The translations under genes were made by a program, and so were the position numbers. The notes beneath the pieces are model-generated. The model had not been told where the DNA came from, did not search any database, and saw only the letters and a program-made list of their open reading frames with translations. Shown one piece after another: positions 1 through 8,212 of a stretch of 64,000 bases of DNA. Position 1 is the first letter of the stretch, and each line of letters opens with the position of its first letter. The stretch comes from Sinorhizobium sp. RAC02 (lineage in GTDB: Bacteria; Pseudomonadota; Alphaproteobacteria; Rhizobiales; Rhizobiaceae): positions 3,960,501 through 4,024,500 of the forward strand of contig NZ_CP016450.1 in assembly GCF_001713395.1 (NCBI RefSeq), given 5' to 3'.

Positions 1-211
1 CCGTCAGCCCGCCATCCTCCGAAAGCGCCAGGATCACACCGTCCTGTCCGGCATAGAGGCCGGTCGCCAGCAGGTTGCGCGACAGCACTGTGCGCATGGA
101 CCGGGCGGCATTGACGACGGCGGCGGCAAGACCCGCACCCGAGACGTCGTCGTGCGATTTCTTCTTCTTGACCTTCTTCCCGTCCTTGCCGTCCTTGTGC
201 TTCTTGCCCAT
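1..211 (-). CDS. MarR-family regulator, N-terminal part (cut by window edge)
   Basis: Reading leftward from the ATG at 209-211, the frame stays open to the window edge (about 70 residues). The protein opens with a very Lys-rich stretch (MGKKHKDGKDGKKVKKKKSH), followed by a helix and the segment LLATGLYAGQDGVILALSED. That pattern (L-x-x-GLYxGQ-x-x-L-xxL) is typical of the dimerisation helix and first wHTH helix of MarR-type regulators. The DNA-binding helix lies outside the window, so the family call rests on this block only. It is divergent from the creatininase-family gene at 310, with 98 bp between the starts. Its target cannot be told from here. Confidence 0.55.
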   Translation of the reverse strand, partial: MGKKHKDGKDGKKVKKKKSHDDVSGAGLAAAVVNAARSMRTVLSRNLLATGLYAGQDGVILALSEDGGLT

Positions 212-309
212 CGATCGCCTCGTTAGAACGTGCTGCCCTTGCATCGCGGGCTCGGGCTTCATATGACTCAGGAAAGCGGCAGGCGGCAAGTGAAGATCGG
301 AGGCCCGGA

Positions 310-1101
310 ATGGCGCATCCCAAGATGCGATGGACCGACAACGATCTGGACCTGCCGCCGGAGGCGCGCACAGGCTGGATCGCTGTACTGCCGCTTGGCG
401 CCCATGAAGGCCATGGCCCCCACCTGCCATTCGAAACGGATACGCTGATCGCCGAGGGCATTGCCGCCCGGCTGGCTGCCGTGCTGCCCACGCATCTGCC
501 GGTAACATTACTGCCCGCCGAGCCCGTCGGCTATTCGCCGGAACATCTCGACGTGCCGGGTACACGCTCGCTGGGTTACGCCGAGGCCATCGAACGCTGG
601 CTCGGCATTGCAGGGGATCTCAATCGTTTCGGCATCCGCAAGCTCGTGCTGCTCAACGCGCATGGCGGCAATTCGCCCCTGATGACGATCGTCGCGACCG
701 AGGCGCGCATCCGCTTCGACATGCTCGTGGTGGCGACGGCCTGGACTCGTTTCGGCCAGCCGGACGGCTGGATCGCTGCGGAGGACAAGGCAATCGACAT
801 CCATGGCGGCGATATCGAGACGTCCGTGATGCTGGCGCTTCATCCGGACCTCGTCCGCATGGACAAGGCGGAGCGTTTCGGCTCTCGACAGGCGGAGTTT
901 GCCGCCCGCTTCGCGCATCTGCGCGCCTACGGGCCGCATGCCTTCGGCTGGAAAATGTCCGACCTCAACCCGCAGGGTGTCGCCGGCGACGCCAGCGCTG
1001 CGACAGCGGAAAAAGGCGAGCGGCTGATTGCCCATGCCGTCCGCGGCCTCGTCGCCCTTCTTGAGGACGTCGCCGCATTCGATGCGGATACGCTCCGCTA
1101 A
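310..1101 (+). CDS. creatininase family amidohydrolase
   Basis: 263 residues, matching the usual length of the creatininase/MftE family of metal-dependent amidohydrolases. Family blocks are visible: LPLGAHEGHGPHLPFETD near residues 28-45 (metal-ligand Glu33, His35, Asp44 in the usual G-x-x-E-x-H-G-x-H-L-P pattern), LLNAHGGNSP in the middle, and IHGGDIETSVML in place of the family HAGxxETS motif. The ATG at 310 has a GGAGG ribosome site six bases upstream. The gene opens a four-gene + strand cluster with a COG0523 GTPase. The family uses Zn or Mn, which fits metal homeostasis, but the true substrate is unknown and creatinine is unlikely to be assumed safely. Confidence 0.8.
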   Translation: MAHPKMRWTDNDLDLPPEARTGWIAVLPLGAHEGHGPHLPFETDTLIAEGIAARLAAVLPTHLPVTLLPAEPVGYSPEHLDVPGTRSLGYAEAIERWLGIAGDLNRFGIRKLVLLNAHGGNSPLMTIVATEARIRFDMLVVATAWTRFGQPDGWIAAEDKAIDIHGGDIETSVMLALHPDLVRMDKAERFGSRQAEFAARFAHLRAYGPHAFGWKMSDLNPQGVAGDASAATAEKGERLIAHAVRGLVALLEDVAAFDADTLR

Positions 1102-1192
1102 CGCCATCCGGCATTTGCGCTGGCCCGTTCGATCTCCTATATCAGTCGCCAACCGGACGTCTCAGCCGTCCCTGCCACCGCTCGAGGTTCCC

Positions 1193-2302
1193 ATGACCGA
1201 AACAGCCCTTCCCAAGCCCATTCCCGTCACCGTGCTCACCGGCTATCTCGGCGCCGGCAAGACGACGCTGCTCAACCGTATCCTCACCGGCAACCACGGC
1301 AAGAAATATGCCGTCATCGTCAACGAGTTCGGCGAGATCGGCATCGACAACGACCTGATCGTCGAGTCGGACGAAGAAATCTACGAAATGAACAACGGCT
1401 GCATCTGCTGCACGGTGCGCGGCGACCTGATCCGCGTCGTCGAAGGCCTGATGCGCCGCCCCGGCCGCTTCGACGCGATCATCGTCGAGACCACCGGCCT
1501 TGCCGATCCGGTGCCGGTCGCCCAGACCTTCTTCATGGACGACGATGTGCGCCAGAAGACCGAACTCGACGCTGTCGTCGCCCTCGTCGACGCAAAACAT
1601 CTGCCGCTGCGCCTGAAGGACAGCCGCGAGGCCGAGGACCAGATCGCCTTCGCCGACGTCGTGCTGATCAACAAGACCGACCTCGTCAGCCCGGAAGAGC
1701 TGGCGCGGATCGAGGCAACGGTGCGCGTGATCAACCCGTCCGCCCGCATCCACCGCACCACCCGTTCGGAAATCGACCTCACCAAGGTTCTGGATCAGGG
1801 TGCGTTCAACCTGGAGCGTGCGCTCGAAAACGATCCGCACTTCCTCGACCATGACCACCCGGACCATGCCTGCGGCCCGGATTGCGGCCATGACCATCAT
1901 CATCACCACGACCACGATCATGCGCACCATGATCACGATCATCACCACCACGATTATGACCACCATCACCATGACCACAGCGTCTCGCCGATCCATGACG
2001 TGACGGTGCAGTCGATCTCGCTGCGCGGTGGCGAGATGAACCCGGACCGCTTCTTCCCGTGGATCCAGAAGATCACCCAGACCGACGGCCCGAACATCCT
2101 GCGCCTCAAGGGCATCATCGCCTTTGCCGGCGATGATGAGCGGTATGTCGTGCAGGGCGTGCACATGATCGTCGAGGGCGACCACCAGCGCGCCTGGAAG
2201 GATGGCGAGAAGCGCGAAAGCCGCCTCGTCTTCATCGGCCGCGATCTCGACCGCGAGAAGATCGAACGCACCTTCAAGGCCTGCGAGGCAGCCCAAGCAT
2301 GA
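1193..2302 (+). CDS. COG0523 (CobW/YciC-type) GTPase, probable zinc metallochaperone
   Basis: 369 residues from the ATG at 1193; the longer upstream frame lacks a ribosome site and overlaps the previous gene. G3E-family GTPase: Walker A G17-YLGAGKTT, the metal-binding motif C70-x-C72-C73 within NNGCICC, an INKTD specificity motif, and a C-terminal CobW_C domain after about residue 275. Between them, about residues 215-265, is an extreme His/Asp loop with two Cys (CGPDC), a metal-binding tail typical of the zinc-linked subgroup rather than cobalamin CobW. No cob genes are nearby. COG0523 members of this type deliver or store Zn and are often controlled by Zur; I could not see a clear Zur box upstream. 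Confidence 0.88.
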   Translation: MTETALPKPIPVTVLTGYLGAGKTTLLNRILTGNHGKKYAVIVNEFGEIGIDNDLIVESDEEIYEMNNGCICCTVRGDLIRVVEGLMRRPGRFDAIIVETTGLADPVPVAQTFFMDDDVRQKTELDAVVALVDAKHLPLRLKDSREAEDQIAFADVVLINKTDLVSPEELARIEATVRVINPSARIHRTTRSEIDLTKVLDQGAFNLERALENDPHFLDHDHPDHACGPDCGHDHHHHHDHDHAHHDHDHHHHDYDHHHHDHSVSPIHDVTVQSISLRGGEMNPDRFFPWIQKITQTDGPNILRLKGIIAFAGDDERYVVQGVHMIVEGDHQRAWKDGEKRESRLVFIGRDLDREKIERTFKACEAAQA

Positions 2303-2360
2303 CACCGAAAAGTGTGAAGCGGTTTATGGACACCGTCATGCGGACGAAAGATACCTACTG

Positions 2361-3350
2361 ATGCCGACAGTCGCGCCTCTTGATCTCGACGGCCACATTG
2401 TTGCGGCCGCCTTCCTCGGCGACGTGCCGTTCTTCGCTTCCGCCTCCGGCGCCATCCATCGCCTCGACCATGGCCAAAAGGTCACCGAGGCGCATGACGG
2501 CCTGCTCGCCTGTGTGCGTGATGACGCGAACGACACGCTGATCACCGGCGGCGAGGACGGCAAGGTGCAGCGCATCGCCGCCGACGGAACGGTGACGCTG
2601 CTTGCCGAAGTGCCGCGCAAGTGGATTTCCATCGTTGCCGCCGGGCCGCAGGGTGCCGTCGGTTTCGCAGAAGGTCGCACGGCCCGCGTTCGGCTTGCGG
2701 ACGGCACGATCAAGGAATTCGTCGAGACACGGTCCGTCGAAGGCGTTGCCTTCGCGCCGAAAGGGCTTCGCATCGGCCTGGCGCGCTACAACGGCGCGTC
2801 GCTGCACTGGGTAGCCATGGCGGCCCAGCCGGTCGATCTCGAATGGAAGGGCGCCCATACAGGCATCACTTTCTCGCCCGATGGCCGTTTCGTCGTCACC
2901 AGCATGCAGGAAAACGCCCTGCATGGCTGGAAGCTCGACAGCAAACCGGGTGGCGACACCCGTCACATGCGCATGACCGGCTACCCCACCAAGGTGAAGT
3001 CGCTCTCCTGGTCCGCCAAGGGCAAGTGGCTCGCTTCCTCGGGTGCACCCGCCGCCATAGTCTGGCCCTTCTCGGCCAAGGATGGCCCGATGGGCAAGCC
3101 GCCGCTGGAACTCGGTACCCGCGCCGACGTCATGGTCACGGCCGTCGCCTGCCACCCGGCGGAAGAGGTCGTCGCCATCGGCTACTCCGACGGCATGGTG
3201 CTCGCCGCCCGGTTTGCCGACAGCCGCGAGGTGCTGCTGCGCCGCCCCGGCAAGGGTGCCGTCACCTCCATGGCCTGGAGCAAGAACGGAAAACTGCTTG
3301 CCTTCGCCAGCGAGGCTGGTGATTGTGGCGTCATCGACCTCGCCGGATAG
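2361..3350 (+). CDS. WD40 repeat protein
   Basis: 329 residues. Repeated beta-propeller blades can be picked out: AFLGDVPFFASASGAIHRLD near the N-terminus, then DTLITGGEDGKVQRIAADG, GITFSPDGRFVVTSMQENALHGW, SLSWSAKGKWLASSGAPAAIVW and SMAWSKNGKLLAFASEAGDCGVIDL at the C-terminus. There is no signal peptide, so it is probably a cytoplasmic scaffold. It begins 58 bp after the COG0523 GTPase and ends 10 bp before the acetyltransferase, so all three are probably co-transcribed. WD40 proteins next to COG0523 GTPases recur in alphaproteobacteria (from memory); a partner or chaperone role is inferred. No enzymatic motif was seen. Confidence 0.8.
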   Translation: MPTVAPLDLDGHIVAAAFLGDVPFFASASGAIHRLDHGQKVTEAHDGLLACVRDDANDTLITGGEDGKVQRIAADGTVTLLAEVPRKWISIVAAGPQGAVGFAEGRTARVRLADGTIKEFVETRSVEGVAFAPKGLRIGLARYNGASLHWVAMAAQPVDLEWKGAHTGITFSPDGRFVVTSMQENALHGWKLDSKPGGDTRHMRMTGYPTKVKSLSWSAKGKWLASSGAPAAIVWPFSAKDGPMGKPPLELGTRADVMVTAVACHPAEEVVAIGYSDGMVLAARFADSREVLLRRPGKGAVTSMAWSKNGKLLAFASEAGDCGVIDLAG

Positions 3351-3360
3351 GAGATCGGCC

Positions 3361-4173
3361 ATGGCGCCCCAGGCGAGCCTGCATGTATTGCCTGTCGCCA
3401 ATCGCCCGGACGGAGCGATCTGGGCGCAGATGCGCGCCACCGCCGAGATTATCGGCAGTCGCCAGCCGCATCTGGCAGAACTTCTCCTTCCCGTCCGCAA
3501 GGCCTCGACCGGTCGGCAGATGCTGATCGGCACGCTTGCCGCGCGGCTTGCCCATTCGGCCGGCGACCGGGCACTTGCCGTGCAGATTCTCGCCTCCGTC
3601 GAAGACGGGGAACTGCTCGCCGAGACGGAAGCCGATCTCATTGCCATCACGACACGCGATCCGGCCAATCCCGATCCGCTTGCCGCGCTCCTCAACCTCA
3701 AGGGGTTTCAGGCTCTTCAGGTCCATCGCTTCGCCTATCGCCTGTGGCGTGACGGCCGGATAGAGGGTGCGCGCTGGCTTTCCTCGCAAGCATCGCTGGT
3801 CTTCGGCGTGGACATCCACCCCGCTGCACGCCTCGGCCGCGGCATCATGCTCGACCATGGCTCGGGCATCGTGATCGGCGAAACGGCGGTCATCGAGGAT
3901 GACGTTTCGATGTTGCAGCACGTGACGCTCGGCGGCACGGGCCGCGACAAGGGCGACCGGCATCCGAAGGTGCGCCGCGGTGTGCTCATCGGCGCCGGCG
4001 CGCAAATCCTGGGAAATATCGAGATCGGTGCCTATAGCAAGGTCGCGGCGGGCAGCGTGGTGCTGGAAAACGTTCCGCCGCACACCACGGTCGCTGGTGT
4101 TCCGGCAAAGATCGTCCGGCAGCATCCTGCGCACGAGGTGCCGGCGGCAACGATGGACCAGCGGATCGATTGA
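3361..4173 (+). CDS. cysE: serine O-acetyltransferase
   Basis: 270 residues, the normal length for CysE, which makes O-acetylserine for cysteine synthesis. The N-terminal helical SATase domain (about 1-140) is followed by a left-handed beta-helix of hexapeptide repeats: DIHPAARLGRGIMLDHGSGIVIGETAVI, HVTLGGTGRDKGDRHPKV, GVLIGAGAQILGNIEIG and GSVVLENVPPHTTVAGVPAKIV. The catalytic His/Asp pair sits in LDHG and DIHP. The start at 3361 is preceded by TAGGAGATC, which overlaps the WD40 stop codon, so the genes are tightly coupled. It may be a second, condition-specific copy; a cysteine-supply role under zinc or oxidative stress is only an inference from the neighbours. Confidence 0.88.
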   Translation: MAPQASLHVLPVANRPDGAIWAQMRATAEIIGSRQPHLAELLLPVRKASTGRQMLIGTLAARLAHSAGDRALAVQILASVEDGELLAETEADLIAITTRDPANPDPLAALLNLKGFQALQVHRFAYRLWRDGRIEGARWLSSQASLVFGVDIHPAARLGRGIMLDHGSGIVIGETAVIEDDVSMLQHVTLGGTGRDKGDRHPKVRRGVLIGAGAQILGNIEIGAYSKVAAGSVVLENVPPHTTVAGVPAKIVRQHPAHEVPAATMDQRID

Positions 4174-4356
4174 CCGCCACGGAGCAGGGGCCAGCGGTAT
4201 GGGGTTCGTCGGCCGCCCGTTCCTGATGCTGGAAGAGGCCGCATCATCAAAACGCGTTGTACGGAACTCAGAGCCAGTTGAAGGTCGGGAGCCGCCGCCT
4301 TGTCGGCATGCGGAATGATGGTCATCCTAGACGCGAGAATGCGAGAGCACACCGCA

Positions 4357-4387
4357 GCGGCATAAAAACGTTATGCCGCCGCTTTTT
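4357..4387 (+). terminator. hairpin followed by T-run
   Basis: Perfect 9-bp stem GCGGCATAA / TTATGCCGC (4357-4365 with 4371-4379), 5-base loop, then GCC and a run of five T on the + strand. It lies about 180 bp after the cysE stop and 20 bp beyond the end of the minus-strand TPR gene, so it may end transcription from the left. There is no T-run on the other strand. Confidence 0.6.
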
Positions 4388-4407
4388 CGTTTGGACGATG
4401 GACGCGA

Positions 4408-5310
4408 TCAGGCCGGCTTGGCGGTGTTGACCGCGCCGCGGGTGCGGGCGAGGCCAGCCTTGGCCGGTGCGTAGTTCGGATCGAGCTTGAGGGCGTGCGA
4501 ATAGGACTTGGCGGCGCGCGCCATCTCGCCGCGGCGCTCATAGATCAGCGCCTGGTTCGCCCAGGATTCGGCGAGCTTGCCGTCGAGGTTGATCGCCGTG
4601 TTGAAATCCGAGAACGCATTGTCGTCGTCGCCCTGCGCGGCATAGGAAATGCCGCGGCCGTTATAGGGTTCTGCCGAGTTCGGCGAGAGCGAGATGGCCT
4701 TCGAGAAGTCGTCGATCGCCTTGTCGTGCTGGCGGCGGACCTGATAGATCAGGCCGCGATTGTGATAGGCGCGCGGGTCGGTCGTATCGAGCTGGATCGC
4801 CTTGTTGAAATCGCCGAACGCGTCGTCGAGGCGGCCGGCTTGCCGATAGAGGTTGCCGCGGCCGATATAGGCGACGTCATAATTGGGGTTGAGCTGCAGC
4901 GCCGTGTTGTAGTCGGCTGCCGCCTGCGCCGTGTCGCCCGTGCTGCGCTCGACGAGCGCGCGGTTCGCATAGGCCTGGTAGAGGCGCGGGTTGAGCTCGA
5001 TTGCACGGTTGAAGTCATCGATGGCGCGACGATGCTGACCAGCACGGCCATAGGCCGAACCGCGCACGTTGTAGGCTCCGGCATCTTGGGGATTGGCGGC
5101 AATGACGGCCGAGAGCGAGGAGATGTTCTCTTCCGAGCCCTGCGCGCGCTCGACCTTCAGCACATCCGTAGACGTTGCGGTCGACTGGCAGCCGGTGAGC
5201 AGCAAGGCGAGGGACGTGGCGGCGACAGCGGCCATCAGGGGGCGGCGCAAGCGGGCGGCCGAGGAGGAGAAACGGTCGATCGGGAACCCGGTAGATGCAG
5301 CCATGTCCAA
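4408..5310 (-). CDS. TPR-repeat lipoprotein (NlpI-like)
   Basis: 300 residues. A long N-terminal signal with hydrophobic core ends in the lipobox LLTGC, so the mature protein would be lipidated on Cys41. After it come about six TPR units (for example AYNVRGSAYGRAGQHRRAID, AYANRALVERSTGDTAQAAA, AYIGRGNLYRQAGRLDDAF, AYHNRGLIYQVRRQHDKAID, PYNGRGISYAAQGDDDNAF, SWANQALIYERRGEMARAA) with the classic G/A spacing. A periplasmic-facing adaptor comparable to NlpI is likely; the partner is unknown. It lies downstream of rpsU on the same strand but beyond a strong terminator, so it should have its own promoter. Confidence 0.85.
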   Translation of the reverse strand: MDMAASTGFPIDRFSSSAARLRRPLMAAVAATSLALLLTGCQSTATSTDVLKVERAQGSEENISSLSAVIAANPQDAGAYNVRGSAYGRAGQHRRAIDDFNRAIELNPRLYQAYANRALVERSTGDTAQAAADYNTALQLNPNYDVAYIGRGNLYRQAGRLDDAFGDFNKAIQLDTTDPRAYHNRGLIYQVRRQHDKAIDDFSKAISLSPNSAEPYNGRGISYAAQGDDDNAFSDFNTAINLDGKLAESWANQALIYERRGEMARAAKSYSHALKLDPNYAPAKAGLARTRGAVNTAKPA

Positions 5311-5558
5311 GTGCGAATCCTCAAAGTGGGCTTCTGTCGCGCCTCATGCGCGAAGAAATACGCTACGGCCTTCACAGCGTGACGCGTCATCTATGACACG
5401 TTAAGGACGCCGCGGTCCTTTAATTGTTGCTGATTACCTCTGAAATCGGCGTCGATTGCAGAGGTAACCAGCGGGCAATTCGGGGCAAAGACGCGTAGCT
5501 GATACGCCCGAAATCGCACGGGAAGTCTTTCACAATGGTGAAAAAATTCCGATCACGT
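5311..5558 (-). other. upstream region of the TPR lipoprotein gene
   Basis: This non-coding stretch between the TPR gene start and the rpsU terminator is AT-richer than its surroundings. It must hold the TPR gene promoter. I saw no convincing small gene or repeat, and no sigma-70 box strong enough to name. Confidence 0.4.
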
Positions 5559-5559
5559 C

Positions 5560-5592
5560 AAAAAAGGCGGCGGCGATATGTTCGCCCCCGCC
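5560..5592 (-). terminator. rpsU terminator
   Basis: Read on the minus strand: an 11-bp GC-rich stem with one mismatch (arms 5582-5592 and 5566-5576), loop of five, then six T (5565-5560). It starts 37 bp after the rpsU stop codon. Confidence 0.85.
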
Positions 5593-5628
5593 CGGTCTTG
5601 CATTCGAAAACGTCGAAATGACGGCCGA

Positions 5629-5859
5629 TTAACGGGCGCCCGGACGAGCAGTGACGCCGCCAGCTTCGCGCTGTGCGCGCTTGCGGGCCAGCTTGCGAAC
5701 GCGGCGAACGGCTTCGGCCTTTTCGCGCGCACGCTTCTGCGACGGCTTCTCATAGAAGTCGCGCATCTTCATTTCACGAAAAATACCTTCGCGCTGCATC
5801 TTCTTCTTGAGAGCGCGGAGAGCCTGATCAACGTTGTTGTCGCGGACTAGTACCTGCAC
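5629..5859 (-). CDS. rpsU: 30S ribosomal protein bS21
   Basis: 76 residues starting [20 protein letters not shown] and ending in a long Arg/Lys/Ala tail ([19 protein letters not shown]), the hallmark of S21, a small basic protein of the 30S subunit near the mRNA platform. The start is GTG (5857-5859) with AAGGAA about ten bases upstream. The alphaproteobacterial C-terminal extension rich in Gly and Pro is present. A strong terminator follows directly, so it is probably monocistronic. Confidence 0.95.
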   Translation of the reverse strand: MQVLVRDNNVDQALRALKKKMQREGIFREMKMRDFYEKPSQKRAREKAEAVRRVRKLARKRAQREAGGVTARPGAR

Positions 5860-6189
5860 GAGAATCCCGTTCCTTCGGTTGGTTGTAAGCCCGGCGATCA
5901 GAGTCCGTCAGGCAAATAGATTGCGTTCGCGCAGCCCGCTGGGCCGGCAATTGGTGGGTCGGATACCAGATCGTCGCGGAGAAGTCCAGCCTCGACCTCG
6001 CCGATGTTAAGGATATTTGTGCCGGGCCCCTGCAAAACCGTCGCAGCAGCCTCAATGCGGGTCATGTCGCATGTGGTACAAGGTGCGCCTGATTGCGTCG
6101 CAAAGAATACGTTGTCCGGCGCCAGGATTTGCTTTCTATCGAGGCAGGAAACAAGCTGGCCAATGCTGGCGAGACGTTGAGGACTTGGG
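5860..6189. other. 330-bp divergent region between rpsU and soxB
   Basis: It contains the rpsU ribosome site, and GAGGA just before the soxB start at 6190. A minus-strand frame stays open from about 6302 to a stop at 5898, and its downstream part reads like protein (see findings), but no start has a ribosome site. No clear terminator or riboswitch was seen. Confidence 0.4.
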
Positions 6190-7443
6190 ATGCGCAAATA
6201 TTCGGTTTTCGCCGTCGCCCGCGAGGCGCTGCGCGGCCACAAGGGGTGGGAGGCACAGTGGACCTCGCCCGAGCCGCGCAAGGAATACGATGTGATCATC
6301 ATCGGCGGGGGCGGCCACGGGCTGGGCGCTGCCTATTACCTTGCCAAGGAGCACGGCATCACCAATGTCGCGGTGATCGAGAAGGGCTGGCTCGGCGGCG
6401 GCAATACCGGCCGCAACACGACGATCATCCGCTCGAACTATCTCTATGACGAGAGCATGGACATCTACGAGCATTCGCTGAAGCTCTGGGAAGGGCTGAG
6501 CCAGGATCTCAACTACAATGTCATGTACTCGCCGCGCGGCGTGATGATGCTGTCGCACAATGTGCACGACAAGCAGTCCTTCGGCCGTCACATCCATGCC
6601 AATCGTCTGCACGGCATCGACAATGAATGGCTGACGCCGCAGCAGGCGAAGGAATTCTGCCCGCCGCTCGATATTTCCGCGACGGCCCGCTACCCGATCA
6701 ACGGTGCGGCCCTCCAGCGCCGCGGCGGCACCGCCCGCCACGACGCCGTTGCCTGGGGCTATGCGCGTGCTGCGTCGGATCGCGGCGTGCATGTCATCCA
6801 GAACTGCGAGGTCAAGGGCATTCGCCGCGGGCCGGACGGGGCGGTGACGGGTGTGGAAACCTCGAAGGGTTTCATCGGCGCCAAGAAGATCGCCGTGTCG
6901 GCCTCCGGCCACAACTCGGTCATCCTGTCGATGGCCGACGTCAAGCTGCCGCTGCATTCCGTGCCGCTGCAGGCGCTGGTGTCCGAGCCGATGAAGCCGA
7001 TCTTCCCCTGCGTGGTCATGTCCAACTCGGTGCATGCCTACATCTCGCAGTCGGACAAGGGCGAACTCGTCATCGGCGCGGGCACGGACCAGTACAATTC
7101 GTATTCCCAGACCGGCGGCCTCCAGATCATCACCCATACGCTGGATGCGATTTGCGAGCTCTTCCCGATGTTTCGCCGCGTCAAGATGATGCGCCAGTGG
7201 GGCGGCATCACCGACAACACGCCGGACCGTTCGGCGATCCAGGGCGTGACGCCGGTTCCGAACCTCTTCGTCAATTGCGGCTGGGGCACCGGCGGCTTCA
7301 AGGCGACGCCGGGTTCGGCGCACCTCTTCGCGCATCTCATTGCGAAGGGCGAGCCGCACAAGCTGGCGTCCGGTTTGACGCTCGACCGCTTCCGTACCGG
7401 TCGCCTCATCGACGAGGCAGCGGCGGCGGCGGTGGCCCACTGA
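6190..7443 (+). CDS. soxB: sarcosine oxidase subunit beta
   Basis: 417 residues. Heterotetrameric sarcosine oxidase demethylates N-methylglycine oxidatively, giving glycine and 5,10-methylene-tetrahydrofolate (plus H2O2). This subunit carries the FAD site and the covalent FMN. Visible: Rossmann fingerprint YDVIIIGGGGHGLGAAYYLA near residue 40, followed by GWLGGGNTGRNTTIIRSNY; His184 in GGTARHDAVAW matches the family position of the FMN-linking His; the C-terminal FAD motif is NCGWGTGGFKATPGS. The length is normal. It is the first gene of a five-gene operon and its stop overlaps the next start by one base (TGATG). Confidence 0.95.
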   Translation: MRKYSVFAVAREALRGHKGWEAQWTSPEPRKEYDVIIIGGGGHGLGAAYYLAKEHGITNVAVIEKGWLGGGNTGRNTTIIRSNYLYDESMDIYEHSLKLWEGLSQDLNYNVMYSPRGVMMLSHNVHDKQSFGRHIHANRLHGIDNEWLTPQQAKEFCPPLDISATARYPINGAALQRRGGTARHDAVAWGYARAASDRGVHVIQNCEVKGIRRGPDGAVTGVETSKGFIGAKKIAVSASGHNSVILSMADVKLPLHSVPLQALVSEPMKPIFPCVVMSNSVHAYISQSDKGELVIGAGTDQYNSYSQTGGLQIITHTLDAICELFPMFRRVKMMRQWGGITDNTPDRSAIQGVTPVPNLFVNCGWGTGGFKATPGSAHLFAHLIAKGEPHKLASGLTLDRFRTGRLIDEAAAAAVAH

Positions 7444-7838
7444 TGCATGGCGTGCTCGTTGCCGGGTTGCTGATGACCGCTGGCGTGGTGCCGGTGAGTT
7501 CGATCATTCCTGAACCCGATGATTTCCGGTTTCAGACGATCCACAAGGCGGCGGGCGAGCAGAATTGGCCCTTTATCGCTGAGAGCGGGATGCTGGGATG
7601 CGCAAAAATGCTCGGGGAGCGGTTGGTCTACTTCATCCCCGGCGAAGACGTGGAGCGCGCCTATCATATCGACATCAACCTCTTTGCGATGAGCATGGCC
7701 AATATCGGAATAACGGACGTGCTGGCCCCCTATGACAACACGGCGCAACTGCTTCATCGGATTGTGCCCTTCGTCACTATGGGCCAGCGACTTTGCGACC
7801 AGGAACCGGGCACGCACGTGACGGAACCAGAGCTTTAA
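7443..7838 (+). CDS. hypothetical protein inserted in the sox operon (possible DUF2511/YebY-like)
   Basis: 131 residues. The ATG at 7443 shares its A with the soxB stop codon, and the stop lies 14 bp before soxD, so it is translationally coupled inside the operon. The first 20 residues are hydrophobic (LVAGLLMTAGVVPVSS) and could be a weak export signal without a basic N-terminus. The core contains NWPFIAESGMLGCAKMLGE followed by a short beta-rich stretch (VYFIPG), which recalls the WPF-x-x-x-x-G-x-L-x-C pattern of YebY/DUF2511 proteins; this is tentative. Two Cys (in GCAK and RLCD) could form a disulphide. Base composition is a little AT-richer than the neighbours. It is not a known sarcosine oxidase subunit. 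Confidence 0.7.
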   Translation: MHGVLVAGLLMTAGVVPVSSIIPEPDDFRFQTIHKAAGEQNWPFIAESGMLGCAKMLGERLVYFIPGEDVERAYHIDINLFAMSMANIGITDVLAPYDNTAQLLHRIVPFVTMGQRLCDQEPGTHVTEPEL

Positions 7839-7852
7839 ACAGGTAGGAACCA

Positions 7853-8212
7853 ATGCTGCTGATCTACTGCCCCTACTGCGAGGAAGAGCGCTCGGAGCTC
7901 GAATTCCGCCACGGTGGCGACGCGCACATCGCCCGGCCGACCAACATGGCCGACATCACCGACGAGGAGTTCCAGGAATTCTTCTTCCTGCGCGACAACC
8001 CGAAGGGCCTGATCTTCGAACGCTGGCGCCATATCCATGGCTGCGGTCGCTTCTTCAATGCGGCACGCGACACGGTGAGCGACAAATTCGTCATGAGCTA
8101 CAAGGCCGGCGAGCCGAAGCCCGATCTTTCCGGCGCCGCGCCCGCCACGGAAAAAGCCCCCGCTGAAAAAGTGGGCGAAACCTATGAAGCCACGGAAGGA
8201 ACCGCGCAATGA
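7853..8212 (+). CDS. soxD: sarcosine oxidase subunit delta
   Basis: 119 residues, slightly longer than the usual 90-100 because of an Ala/Pro/Glu-rich tail. This small subunit binds one zinc and contacts the alpha subunit. The ligand set is visible: Cys6 and Cys9 in YCPYCEEER, plus His60 and Cys64 in RHIHGCGRFFN. TAGGAACC before the ATG is the ribosome site. Its stop overlaps the soxA start by four bases (ATGA). Confidence 0.95.
   Translation: MLLIYCPYCEEERSELEFRHGGDAHIARPTNMADITDEEFQEFFFLRDNPKGLIFERWRHIHGCGRFFNAARDTVSDKFVMSYKAGEPKPDLSGAAPATEKAPAEKVGETYEATEGTAQ

Noticed and set aside
1845..1985. Apparent CAC/CAT microsatellite
   Set aside because: It encodes the His/Asp metal-binding loop in frame, with mixed codons, so it is coding sequence and not a non-coding repeat.
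1142..2305. Minus-strand frame with Val/Met/Ile repeats
   Set aside because: It is the mirror of the His-rich loop of the COG0523 GTPase (CAT/CAC codons read as ATG/GTG).
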